Of a stretch of 64,000 bases of DNA, positions 1 through 7,082 are shown in pieces (position 1 is the first letter of the stretch; every line of letters begins with the position of its first letter). Both the position numbers and the translations under genes were made by a program. The stretch spans positions 372,001 to 436,000 of the forward strand of contig NZ_JBBIAB010000002.1 of the NCBI RefSeq assembly GCF_039634785.1, read 5' to 3'. The stretch comes from Tistrella mobilis (GTDB taxonomy: Bacteria > Pseudomonadota > Alphaproteobacteria > Tistrellales > Tistrellaceae). A model generated the notes under the pieces. The model was not told where the DNA came from and made no database searches. It was given only the letters and a program-made list of their open reading frames with translations.

Positions 1-5
1 CGCCG

Positions 6-539
6 GTGTCCGATCTGCTGGCCTATCTTGGTGAAATCCGTCTGTTCGCTCACAACAAGATCCCCGATAATTGGGCGGTATGTGACGGCTCCCTTATCGG
101 CATCACGGCCAATCCGGCCCTGTTCACCCTGTTGGGGAAGGCCTTCGGCGGTGATGCCCTGAACTTCGCCCTGCCTGATCTGCGGGGGCGGGCAATCATC
201 GGCGCGGCGCCCGCCGGGCGGGGGGAGACCGGCGGCAGCGAGCAGGTTACGGTGACGGTCGAGACCCTGCCGCCACACACGCACCCCGTGGCCGCCGTGT
301 CGGCACCGGCCGATGCGGTCAACCCGGCCGGCGCATATCTGGCGGAGCCGACGCCGCAATCCTCGTCGCTACCGGCCGGGCCGCCCGTCTGGAAGCCTGA
401 TCCGGCGGCCCTCACCGCGCTGCACCCGATGACCGTCACCTCCACCGGGGCCGATCTGCCGCATGAAAACCGGCAGCCATATATCGTGCTGAGCTACTGC
501 ATCTGCACGAACGGTCCCTATCCTTCACGCAGCAGCTGA
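6..539 (+). CDS. Phage tail-collar domain protein (Mdp-like), copy 1
   Basis: 177-aa protein read from a GTG at the extreme window edge; an ATG further upstream, outside the window, cannot be excluded. It has the tail-collar (PF07484-type) pattern: an N-terminal GEIR motif, a WxxCDG motif near residues 25-30, the FALPDLRGR motif near residue 55, and a C-terminal PHENRQPY then Y-C-I-C ending. Family members are trimeric fibre-tip-like proteins of phage tails; many bacteria carry stand-alone tandem copies named after microcystin-dependent protein MdpB, whose role is unclear. It is first of three tandem paralogues on the same strand, 15 nt before copy 2. No other phage structural gene is visible. 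No signal peptide seen. Confidence 0.85.
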   Translation: MSDLLAYLGEIRLFAHNKIPDNWAVCDGSLIGITANPALFTLLGKAFGGDALNFALPDLRGRAIIGAAPAGRGETGGSEQVTVTVETLPPHTHPVAAVSAPADAVNPAGAYLAEPTPQSSSLPAGPPVWKPDPAALTALHPMTVTSTGADLPHENRQPYIVLSYCICTNGPYPSRSS

Positions 540-554
540 CCGGAGGTCAGGTCC

Positions 555-1097
555 ATGGATGGCAGCTTGATGGGGGAAATCCGTCTGATCGCGACGGATC
601 GGGCGCCGGTCGGTTGGTTGAAATGCGACGGCAGCCTGGTGAATATCAGCCAGTATCCCGGCCTGTTTTCCATGATCGGCACCACCTATGGCGGGGACGG
701 GGTCAGGCAGTTCGCCCTGCCCGATCTTCGCGGGCGGCTGCCGATCGGCCAGCGGGCGGCGACCGCCGCGCAGCCCGCCTATCAGCTGGCGGAGACCGGC
801 GGCCAGCAGACCACGACCCTGACGGCCCTGCCGCCCCACAGCCATGATTTCATGGTGACAACGGATGCGGCCACGACGCCGCTGCCGGACGGCGCGGTTC
901 CCGCCGTTCCGCCCCAGCCGTTTCAGACCTTCGTGCCGCAATCGGCCACGGCCGGATCGGTCGCCCTGTCGGCGAGCATGCTCACCTATGTCGGCGGCAA
1001 CCAGCCCCACGACAATATGATGCCGAGCATGCCCATGGCCTACATCATCTCCGTGGCGGGCAGCATGCCGCAGACGATGCCGGAAGGAGGTGCCTGA
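555..1097 (+). CDS. Phage tail-collar domain protein (Mdp-like), copy 2
   Basis: 180-aa paralogue of its neighbours: MGEIRLIATDRAPVGW at the N-terminus, a CDGSL motif, TTYGGDG, FALPDLRGRLPIG, and a C-terminal PHDNMMP motif. A purine-rich GGAGG lies about 10 nt before the ATG. Its TGA overlaps the ATG of copy 3 (TGATG), so the genes are translationally coupled and the proteins are probably made in fixed ratio. The central variable part (residues about 85-150) is Pro/Ala/Thr-rich. Tail-collar proteins are short fibre-like trimers; what these bind or attach to cannot be read from the sequence. Confidence 0.87.
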   Translation: MDGSLMGEIRLIATDRAPVGWLKCDGSLVNISQYPGLFSMIGTTYGGDGVRQFALPDLRGRLPIGQRAATAAQPAYQLAETGGQQTTTLTALPPHSHDFMVTTDAATTPLPDGAVPAVPPQPFQTFVPQSATAGSVALSASMLTYVGGNQPHDNMMPSMPMAYIISVAGSMPQTMPEGGA

Positions 1098-1657
1098 TGG
1101 ACGTGTTTGTCGGCGAAGTCCGCGCCTTTCCTTATGCCTTCATCCCGGCCGGATGGCTGCTGTGCGACGGAAGCCTGGTGTCGACGGTCACATACCAGAA
1201 TCTGTTCTCGGTCATCGGGACGACTTATGGCGGCGGCGAGGGGACGTTCGGCCTGCCGTCTCTGCTGGGGTCGGCGGTGATCGGTACGGGCATGTCTGCC
1301 GGACGCAGCTTCACCGCCGGGCAGGCGGTGGGCTCTGCCACCGTCGCGCTGACCGAGGACACCATTCCGGCCCATACGCATGTGATACAGACGCAGATAA
1401 GCGTTGAGCGCGCGGCGCAGCCCGGAAGCACGACCCTGATCGGATCGCCGCAATATCCGTTCAAGGAAAAGCAGTATCTGTATAAAGGGTATGTCGGTGA
1501 CGGCAGTGCGCCTGTCACCGTCGCCATGGCCGATGCAACCATCGCACCTACCGGGGGCGGCGTGCCGCACCCCAATATGTCGCCCTATCTGACGCTCGTC
1601 TACTGTATCAACGCGACCGATCCGAACTCGATCATGCCGGTCTGGCCTTCTGCTTAG
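1097..1657 (+). CDS. Phage tail-collar domain protein (Mdp-like), copy 3
   Basis: 186-aa third paralogue: GEVRAFPYAFIPAGWLLCDG at the N-terminus, then TTYGGGEG, a more diverged LPSLLG in place of LPDLRG, and the C-terminal PHPNMSPY then VYCINATD ending. A GGAGG lies about 8 nt before the ATG, inside the end of copy 2. It is the last gene of the plus-strand trio. Immediately downstream the DNA turns into insertion-sequence debris, so any further genes of the array may have been lost. Confidence 0.87.
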   Translation: MDVFVGEVRAFPYAFIPAGWLLCDGSLVSTVTYQNLFSVIGTTYGGGEGTFGLPSLLGSAVIGTGMSAGRSFTAGQAVGSATVALTEDTIPAHTHVIQTQISVERAAQPGSTTLIGSPQYPFKEKQYLYKGYVGDGSAPVTVAMADATIAPTGGGVPHPNMSPYLTLVYCINATDPNSIMPVWPSA

Positions 1658-1672
1658 GGTCGACCTCGAAAC

Positions 1673-1786
1673 TCATCCTCCCCTTGGGATCCTGCGGACG
1701 AGAAGCATGACCGCAGCGACGTAGAGGAATGTTTCTGCGAAGTCGATGGTGGCCTCGATATCCTTCTCTTTGTTGGTGTCGAGACG
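1673..1786 (-). pseudogene. Remnant: C-terminal end of an IS transposase
   Basis: On the minus strand an open stretch ends in a TGA at 1675-1673 and reads DFAETFLYVAAVMLLVRR near its end. This resembles the last helix and basic tail of IS5/IS4-like DDE transposases. Only about 37 codons survive. It abuts, at about 1787-1791, a truncated copy of the RTX-like gene start found intact at 4456, which suggests the insertion cut that copy. No terminal inverted repeats are identifiable, and the family assignment is from pattern only. Confidence 0.4.
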
Positions 1787-1790
1787 GCCT

Positions 1791-1884
1791 CTGAAGCATC
1801 TGTCAGGCTGTCAAATACCGTTGAAAGATGCCCGACCCGGTCATCGAATTCCTCGTGACTGACCTATGAATCAGTCTCGCTCAT
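1791..1884 (-). pseudogene. Decayed 5' end of a second RTX-like gene
   Basis: Starting at an ATG (1884-1882), the minus strand closely matches the first 31 codons of the intact RTX-like gene that starts at 4456: MSE, then EEF and VGHLSTVFDSL. The codon for Gln7 (CAG) has become TAG, and a few codons later the homology ends at the transposase remnant. It is therefore a dead fragment. It lies in the same order relative to the membrane-protein fragment at 1871-2117 as the intact pair does, so the block was duplicated as a unit. Confidence 0.75.
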
Positions 1885-2117
1885 GATCTCTTTTTCTGTT
1901 TCTCGTATCCCAGGCATGGCGGATATCACCCTGGAACTCCCCCATCAGCGAGACCCCGGCAACGGCGAATACACCCACCACCCACATGTCGCCGAACAGC
2001 GCCCATAGGACGATGCCGATCAGCACGAGCGCGAAGCCGATCGTCAGGCGCGGCACGGATCACCGGTAGATCGGGGTATGCCGGCTGACGAGGTCGACAT
2101 AGCCCCGCCAGATGCCG
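1871..2117 (-). pseudogene. Decayed copy of the 97-aa membrane-protein gene
   Basis: The last 61 codons (from 2056) are nearly identical to the C-terminal part of the intact gene at 4443-4736, including GFALVLIGI, the GEFQGDIRHAW stretch and the Arg/Lys/Asp-rich tail. Upstream, the matching codon for Arg35 (CGA) is TGA at 2062-2060, separating the N-terminal piece (YVDLVSRHTPIYR) from the rest. A GTG at 2056 could still start a 61-aa two-helix membrane peptide, so residual expression cannot be excluded. The 5' end is fused at about 2113-2117 to a fragment of the neighbouring gene, with the first 20 or so codons deleted relative to the intact locus. Confidence 0.75.
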
Positions 2118-2163
2118 CCGGCCCCCCGATCACCACGCCCATCAGGGCGGATCCCGTCAGCCA
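2113..2163 (-). pseudogene. Short fragment duplicating part of the 143-aa membrane-protein gene
   Basis: About 50 nt match the intact gene at about 4770-4820 (the stretch encoding GSGLMGVVIGGPAA), with only a few changes. The downstream part of that gene, between here and the 97-aa gene copy, is missing compared with the intact locus. The fragment is joined at about 2163 to ParE-like sequence. Confidence 0.6.
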
Positions 2164-2326
2164 ACGGGCTGCGCAATGCCCCGCCTGCCTGAAGAGGGGG
2201 GCGCGTCATCCGATCCAGGCGCCGATGGATGCCGTTGACAAGGGCATCTGCCGCTCCAGGAGTCTCGCTGCCAACATAAAGCCAAAGGTTCAGAAGGCCC
2301 GTGCGCCTGTGGTACGGCGACCGCAT
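2164..2326 (-). pseudogene. Truncated ParE-family toxin remnant
   Basis: From an ATG at 2326 the minus strand encodes about 50 residues with the start of a ParE/RelE-type toxin: LLNLWLYVGSETPGAADALV followed by a helix with HRRLDRM. ParE proteins usually read 'LxxIWxYIxxxNPxAAxxLxxxIxxRxxxL' in this region and run to about 95-100 aa. Here the frame passes into the duplicated membrane-protein DNA after about residue 48, so the beta-sheet core and active-site end are gone. The start sits 2 nt after the stop of the ParD-like reading frame, the usual coupling of such pairs. Confidence 0.55.
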
Positions 2327-2328
2327 GG

Positions 2329-2514
2329 TCAATCGTGTCGGGCCCTGAGCCGCCGGGCCTTCAGCAGCCGTCGCCCCTCGTGGCTGATGTTCTCCGGATC
2401 GAAGGGGGTTGCGGGGCCGCTGTCGATGCCCTCCTGCACCAGCGCACGCAACTCGGCAAGGGTGTGGCCGGAAAGGATATGCTCCGCCTGCGGGGGATGT
2501 CGATCGGTCGGCAT
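2329..2514 (-). pseudogene. ParD-like antitoxin, C-terminal part only
   Basis: A 61-codon frame contains AELRALVQEGIDSGPATPFD followed by a basic helix (GRRLLKARRLR). This is the typical toxin-wrapping C-terminal arm of ParD antitoxins (usual form 'LRaLIxEGxxSGpaxpFD'). The ribbon-helix-helix DNA-binding N-terminus expected upstream is not recognisable in any frame between 2515 and 2640, so the gene is probably broken. The frame stays open to a GTG-type start at 2613, but that extension looks unlike ParD. Confidence 0.5.
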
Positions 2515-2704
2515 CAGGTGCGCTCTGTAGCCGTGAGGTGCAAGGCATCCAATTATCGCACGCTGGCGGCTCCGCGTCTTCCCCCGCTTCCAACCGGGCG
2601 CGCCGGGTATCAACTGTCTCGGCCGTCAGATGCATGCCTGGGCGCTGATAAGTGTCCCAGGCATGCCAGACGACATCCGGATGGCATCGCCCCGTCTTGC
2701 ATTC

Positions 2705-4456
2705 TCAGGCGAACATGAAGTTGGCAGCAGAGAGATCTGAGATGCGGATGTTCAGCAGAGATAATGACCCGGTATCGTCGAGTGCCAGGGTCACATCGCC
2801 GTCGGTATCGATCAACTTCCTGCGGACATCTTCCAGCTTGCGGATGTTGGTGCGGGTGAGGTCGATGATGTCCGCCTCAGGGCCGTGGGCGGTGAAGTCC
2901 GCAATGATGTCATGGCCCTGGCCGGTTTCCCAGACGAACACGTCACGGCCGCGGCCGCCCAGGAAGATCTGATCGGTGTTGCTGCCTTCGAGCCGGTCGT
3001 CGTGCCGGCCGCCCAGGACGACCCGGGACGAGGTGATGACATCCATGGGCTGGTCCGGGTTGCTCCGGAGCCGGGCGAAATAAACATCGGCGATTTCTCC
3101 GAAGCTGCCATCATCACGGAGAAAGCTGCCCGACAATGGCAGCCAGTTGCCCTGATCGTCGATGTCCTGCAGACGGGCATCCAGCCGGATTGCGGTGATG
3201 CCGTGCGTAGACAGGCCGGTTATCTCACCTGCTTGTGATGTCCCGTCACCGTTGATGTCCATCCAGACCTTGAGGTCGGCGAAGATTGCATCGGCAGCGT
3301 CGATGACGCCGTCCATATTGTCGTCATGATCCGCCAGGATGGAGAAGCCGTCACGATCACGACTGCCGAACAATTCGGACAGATCATCGATCCGGCCATT
3401 GCCATTGCGATCGACGGCAAGGAATCCATCCTCGGCGGATAGCCAGCCGTGGGCGTTGGTGTTGCCGTCACCGAAATCGAAATCGGCATCCGAGTCGAGC
3501 ATGGAGATGGTATGAAGGCCGTCGCCGTTCAGGTCCAGGACAAGTGGGGTCATGTGTTCCGCCGACTCGCGCACGAAGTCACCGACGTTATCCAGAGCTT
3601 TTTTGAGTTGCTCCCCGAATTCAGGTTTGATTGTGTCAAAGATGTCCTTCTTGCTTTCGTAAAGTTCTGCCAGCTTTTTCATGCTTTCGAATATGTTGTT
3701 CGCGGCGTTGAGCGTGTCCTTGTAATCTTGGGGGCTCTTTGAGAGATCCACCAGAGTTCGCTCCATCATCTCCATGGCTGTCGTAAAATCAAAATCGTTG
3801 CCTTCCATCTGAATGAGCTCATGCGCGTCAAATTCAACACCATAGCGTTCGAACAGAGAGTTAAACGTGCCAATATCTGCGTTCAGCCCGTTCAGCAGAT
3901 CACGAGCTTCTTCAAGTGCGGTAAAATCCTCGTTGGGTGTCACAATTATCTCGGGTAGAAGGATAGTTCCATCGGATAGCCTGATCGGGCCATCCTGAGT
4001 TCGCGTGTAGTCGTTCAGGTAACCGACCATGTCAGCTATGCTACCGGTCAAGTTGCCGCCTGTTGCCCAATCGATGCCGTACGAGATTCCAACTCCGACG
4101 ATCACGCCCGTTCCAAGGCCGACCATCAATGATGCGCCTGCTGAAAGTCCCATGGCGCCCGCACTTGCGACAGCCCAACTGGTTGCGGCCTCCATGGCAT
4201 ATGATGTTGCTGTATTGGTGGCATAAGCGGCTAATACGCCACGGATTCCATCTTCTTGATATGTTGCATAATATTGCGCCGGCGTCAGGGTCATTCTACT
4301 TGCGAGACTAAATGCACTTCTGATTGCGGCAACTTCTTCGACGCTCCAGGTGGGCAGGCTGGCTGAGGCATCTGCCAGGCTGTCAAATACCGTTGAAAGA
4401 TGCCCGACCCAGTAATTGAATTCCTCGTAACTGATCTGTGAATTATTCTCGCTCAT
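2705..4456 (-). CDS. RTX-like secreted protein with EF-hand-like repeats and hydrophobic Gly-rich segment
   Basis: 583 aa from the ATG at 4456, preferred over 4501 because it follows a purine-rich AGGAAAAGAG and its decayed duplicate keeps the same start. Residues about 75-140 form a hydrophobic, Gly/Ala-rich stretch (GLGTGVIVGVGISYG) that could insert in membranes. From about residue 300 there are four EF-hand/dockerin-like loops (LDLNGDGL, VDRNGNGRIDD, DDNMDGVIDAAD, MDINGDGT). The C-terminal 100 residues carry LGGRHDDRLEGS and LGGRGRDVFVW nonapeptide-like repeats, then a DLSAANFMFA end typical of type I secretion substrates. No Sec signal peptide, as expected for that route; no T1SS genes lie in the window. 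The start overlaps the end of the 97-aa membrane-protein gene by 14 nt. The middle is noticeably AT-richer than the flanks. A pore-forming toxin or bacteriocin-like role is inference. Confidence 0.75.
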   Translation of the reverse strand: MSENNSQISYEEFNYWVGHLSTVFDSLADASASLPTWSVEEVAAIRSAFSLASRMTLTPAQYYATYQEDGIRGVLAAYATNTATSYAMEAATSWAVASAGAMGLSAGASLMVGLGTGVIVGVGISYGIDWATGGNLTGSIADMVGYLNDYTRTQDGPIRLSDGTILLPEIIVTPNEDFTALEEARDLLNGLNADIGTFNSLFERYGVEFDAHELIQMEGNDFDFTTAMEMMERTLVDLSKSPQDYKDTLNAANNIFESMKKLAELYESKKDIFDTIKPEFGEQLKKALDNVGDFVRESAEHMTPLVLDLNGDGLHTISMLDSDADFDFGDGNTNAHGWLSAEDGFLAVDRNGNGRIDDLSELFGSRDRDGFSILADHDDNMDGVIDAADAIFADLKVWMDINGDGTSQAGEITGLSTHGITAIRLDARLQDIDDQGNWLPLSGSFLRDDGSFGEIADVYFARLRSNPDQPMDVITSSRVVLGGRHDDRLEGSNTDQIFLGGRGRDVFVWETGQGHDIIADFTAHGPEADIIDLTRTNIRKLEDVRRKLIDTDGDVTLALDDTGSLSLLNIRISDLSAANFMFA

Positions 4457-4736
4457 GATCTCTTTTCCTGTTTCTCGTATCCCAGGCATGGCGGATATCA
4501 CCCTGGAACTCCCCCATCAGTGAGACGCCTGCAACGGCGAAGACACCCACCATCCAGATGTCGCCGAACAGCGCCCAGAGGCCGATGCCGATCAGCACGA
4601 GCGCGAAGCCGATCGTCAGACGCGGCACGGATCGCCGGTAGATCGGGGTATACCGGCAGACGAGGTCGACATAGCTCCGCCAGATGCGGCCAATCCCGGA
4701 AGCAGGCCGGGTCGTTTCAGTATGTTTTGTGGTCAC
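4443..4736 (-). CDS. Small membrane protein upstream of the RTX-like gene
   Basis: 97 aa with a basic N-terminal half, a hydrophobic hairpin (GFALVLIGIGLWALFGDI then GVFAVAGVSLMG, residues about 42-75) and a highly charged tail (RNRKRDHERE). It overlaps the gene before it by 20 nt and the RTX-like gene after it by 14 nt, so all three are very likely co-translated. I do not recognise the family. Tight coupling to a possible toxin, and co-duplication with its 5' end (1871-2117), would suit an immunity or secretion-accessory role, but this is inference. Confidence 0.65.
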   Translation of the reverse strand: MTTKHTETTRPASGIGRIWRSYVDLVCRYTPIYRRSVPRLTIGFALVLIGIGLWALFGDIWMVGVFAVAGVSLMGEFQGDIRHAWDTRNRKRDHERE

Positions 4737-5148
4737 GGAACAGCCGCTCCCCCACCAGCACCAGAGCCAGTGCCGCCGGCCCCCCGATCACCACGCCCAT
4801 CAGGCCTGATCCCGTCAGCATGCGGGCCAGGGCGACGCCCAGGATCAGCAGCAGGCCCAGGCTGAAGCCCAGCCCTGCGGCGCGGCGGGCCGGGCTTCGG
4901 CGGGCGATGCGGACCAGGCGGGCGGTCATCAGCCAGAGCGCCAGGAACCACAGGAAGGTGACCACGGTGCCGGCGATCAGCGTGTCCCTCGGGTAATCCG
5001 TCTGCATCGCCAGGAACGGCCCCTGGCTGAGCGGCAGGACGATCAGCGCGGTGGCACCGGCGGCGAACAGGATCCCCGGCAGGATCCGGCCGGCAAGCCG
5101 TGCCGGCCGGCGAGGGTCGGGATGGGCCGGAACGGGCATCCGTTGCAT
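4717..5148 (-). CDS. Four-helix membrane protein, first gene of the RTX-like operon
   Basis: 143 aa. After a basic Pro/Arg-rich N-terminus come hydrophobic segments at about residues 22-42 (ILFAAGATALIVLPL), 57-76 (LIAGTVVTFLWFLALWLM), 92-112 (GLGFSLGLLLILGVAL) and 115-132 (GLMGVVIGGPAALALVLVG). No family recognised. It heads the minus-strand group 5148 to 2705. The 3' part of a duplicate of this gene survives at 2113-2163, so it belongs to the duplicated module. Confidence 0.65.
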   Translation of the reverse strand: MQRMPVPAHPDPRRPARLAGRILPGILFAAGATALIVLPLSQGPFLAMQTDYPRDTLIAGTVVTFLWFLALWLMTARLVRIARRSPARRAAGLGFSLGLLLILGVALARMLTGSGLMGVVIGGPAALALVLVGERLFRDHKTY

Positions 5149-5274
5149 CTCCTCTCAGGTCTCCTCGGGGGCGGGAATCAACCCCAAAGCGGATACCCGG
5201 CACGATAGGAACCACGTGCCTCTCCGGTCAATATGCAAATGAGAATGAATCGCGTATAAATGGGCCATGCATGT

Positions 5275-5301
5275 ATGCGGCTGACAGATGTCAGCCCGCA
5301 T
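5275..5301. promoter_or_regulatory. Strong palindrome in the divergent promoter region (operator candidate)
   Basis: ATGCGG-CTGACA-GA-TGTCAG-CCCGCAT: a 12-bp arm pairs with its partner with one unpaired base. The 14-bp core CTGACAGATGTCAG is perfectly palindromic in its 6-bp arms. It lies between the divergent RTX-like operon (start 5148) and the crotonase gene (start 5391), and just touches a possible -35 (TTGCCT, 5301-5306). This placement fits an operator better than a terminator, because no T-run follows. Confidence 0.45.
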
Positions 5302-5329
5302 TGCCTAAATACCTAAACACAGGCATTAT
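5301..5329 (+). promoter_or_regulatory. Possible sigma70-type promoter for the crotonase operon
   Basis: TTGCCT at 5301-5306 and CATTAT at 5324-5329 are separated by 17 bp, each matching four of six consensus positions. The predicted start, about 5336, would give a leader of about 55 nt before the ATG at 5391. The palindrome at 5275-5301 abuts the -35, so repression or activation there is plausible. Confidence 0.3.
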
Positions 5330-5390
5330 ACCCCCAACCCACAAGAACGCGCCCCGCCCATGCAGGCGGTGGCCAGGGAGGAAATGCCTG

Positions 5391-6161
5391 ATGCCCATCG
5401 CCGTCGAGCGTCGCGGACGTGTCGCGCAGATCGTGTTCAACCGGCCTGAGACCGGCAATCTGATGAATGCGGCGCTGTTTGCGGCGCTGCGCGATGCCCT
5501 GCGCGAGCAGGCGGCCGATCCGGCGGTGCGGGTGGTGCGGCTGGGATCGACCGGCGATGCGTTCACCCGCGGCGGCGACCTGCATGAATTCGTCGAAAAC
5601 CCGCTGAAAGGCGGGTGGGAGCGCTCGGCGCTTTACGAATGCACGCTGGAACTGGCGCGGTTTCAGAAGCCGATCGTGGCCTCGGTGCAGGGGCCGGCGA
5701 TCGGGGGCGGGTCGACGCTGATCCTGAATTGCGACATCGTCATCGCCTCGGATCGTGCCGGTTTCGTGTTCCCGTTCTCGAGCCTCGGCATCTGCCCCGA
5801 GATCGGCTCCAGCTATCTGCTGCCGCTGGCGGTGGGGGAGCGGCGGGCGCGGGACTGGATGCTGACCAGCCGCAAGATCGGCGCCGAAGAGGCGCTGGCC
5901 GCGGGGCTCGTCACCGAAATCGTGCCCCACGACATGCTGGAGGCCCGCGCCGATGCGGTGGCCGACCAGATCGCGGGCTATGCGGGCGAGGCGGTGCGGG
6001 CGACGAAGCGGCTGCTTCAGGACGTGCATCTGGCGGCGCTTGAAGCTGCGATCCAGGCCGAGATGCGCGCGCTCGCCACGCTGATGGAAGGCCCCGCCGT
6101 GCGCGAGGCCGTGGGGGCCTTCTTCCAGAAGCGCACACCCGATTTCTCGGGCCTCGCCTGA
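5391..6161 (+). CDS. Enoyl-CoA hydratase/isomerase family protein (crotonase fold)
   Basis: 256 aa from the ATG at 5391, chosen because GGGAGG sits 9 nt upstream and the protein then begins at the usual crotonase N-terminus; the frame is open further upstream but without homology-like sequence. The oxyanion-hole elements are FTRGGDLHEF (residues 58-67) and QGPAIGGGSTLILNCD (100-115). One acidic catalytic residue lies in GICPEIGSS (Glu137); the second catalytic Glu of classical hydratases is not obvious, so an isomerase or an atypical hydratase is possible. It would act on a CoA thioester in the cytoplasm. AraC regulator and CoA ligase genes follow on the same strand with short gaps, which suggests a degradation operon for an acyl or aromatic acid. 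Substrate unknown. Confidence 0.87.
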   Translation: MPIAVERRGRVAQIVFNRPETGNLMNAALFAALRDALREQAADPAVRVVRLGSTGDAFTRGGDLHEFVENPLKGGWERSALYECTLELARFQKPIVASVQGPAIGGGSTLILNCDIVIASDRAGFVFPFSSLGICPEIGSSYLLPLAVGERRARDWMLTSRKIGAEEALAAGLVTEIVPHDMLEARADAVADQIAGYAGEAVRATKRLLQDVHLAALEAAIQAEMRALATLMEGPAVREAVGAFFQKRTPDFSGLA

Positions 6162-6177
6162 CCGGGAGGGCGGGGTG

Positions 6178-7032
6178 ATGGCGATGCGTGACGGCGGCAA
6201 TCCGCGGGTGATGCTGATCGGCCCGGAGCGGCTGTTCTATGCCGGGCTGCTGGGCCGGCCGACCACCCGCAATCTGGGCGGGATCGGCATCTACGTGGCG
6301 CCCCGGGGCCGGATCGCGGTTCAGGTGGCAGGCGGCTCCGATCGCGTCGGCAGCTGCGCGGTGGTGCCCGCCTATACCCCCCACACCATCCGCGCCGAAG
6401 GTCGCGACATCCTGGCGGTGAAGATCGAGCCCGAGACCGTCGCCCCCGACGGCCTGCCCGGTTTCATCCGCCGGGCGCTGACCCTGCCCGGGGCCGCCGG
6501 CATCGTCGAGGCGCCGGAAGCGGTGGCCCGGATCCGCGCCGCCCATGCCGATCTCGCCGCCCGCCCGGGCGGCGCCTGCCCCGACAGCCCCGATTTCGAC
6601 CGCGCCTTCTTCGGGGCCGCCATCGCCCCCCGGGCGATGGACCGCCGCATCCGCGCGGTGGTGCGCCAGGCCCCGGCGGACATCCAGGCCTTCCCCTCGG
6701 CCGAGGCCTGTGCGGCGCTGTGCGAGCTGTCGGTGTCGCGCTTCCTGCACCTGTTCCGTGAGCAGACGGGGGTGAGCTTCCGCAACTGGCGCGCCTGGAA
6801 ACGGGCGCGGATCTCGCTTGCCCATGTCAACCGCAATCCCAATCTGGCGCATCTGGCGCTGGATTTCGGCTATCCCGACCAGACCCATTTCAGCCGGTCG
6901 ATCCGCAACATCTTCGGCCTGCGCCCCCGCGACATCGTCGCCGGCTCCCGCCGGCTCGACATCCGCCTGACCGACGGCGTGCTGCCGCCGGCCATGCAGC
7001 CGCCCGCCGTCGCAGGGCTTTCCCGAAGCTGA
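6178..7032 (+). CDS. AraC-family transcriptional regulator
   Basis: 284 aa. The ATG at 6178 lies 8 nt after GGGAGG; a GTG directly before it could also serve. The N-terminal half looks like a small cupin-type sensing domain (GPERLFYAG, then VVPAYTPHTI with a His that often marks these cupins). The C-terminal half has the double helix-turn-helix of AraC proteins: LCELSVSRFLHLFREQTGVS and ALDFGYPDQTHFSRSIRNIF, the second being the family signature. It sits between the crotonase and acyl-CoA ligase genes on the same strand and probably controls them in response to a pathway acid or its CoA ester (inference). Confidence 0.88.
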   Translation: MAMRDGGNPRVMLIGPERLFYAGLLGRPTTRNLGGIGIYVAPRGRIAVQVAGGSDRVGSCAVVPAYTPHTIRAEGRDILAVKIEPETVAPDGLPGFIRRALTLPGAAGIVEAPEAVARIRAAHADLAARPGGACPDSPDFDRAFFGAAIAPRAMDRRIRAVVRQAPADIQAFPSAEACAALCELSVSRFLHLFREQTGVSFRNWRAWKRARISLAHVNRNPNLAHLALDFGYPDQTHFSRSIRNIFGLRPRDIVAGSRRLDIRLTDGVLPPAMQPPAVAGLSRS

Positions 7033-7082
7033 TCCCGACCGGTCGGGATGGGCGGTCCCTCGACCAGAGGTGACGTGACCCC

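Noticed and set aside
1-1657. Prophage or contractile-injection system on the left edge
   Set aside because: Only tail-collar proteins are present; no sheath, tube, baseplate, capsid, integrase or lysis gene is in view, and the giant-protein operon has none either.
5231-5255. Fur-box-like stretch (GCAAATGAGAATGAATCGC) upstream of the RTX-like operon
   Set aside because: Only partial match to the 19-bp Fur consensus and no second half-site symmetry; too weak to call iron regulation.
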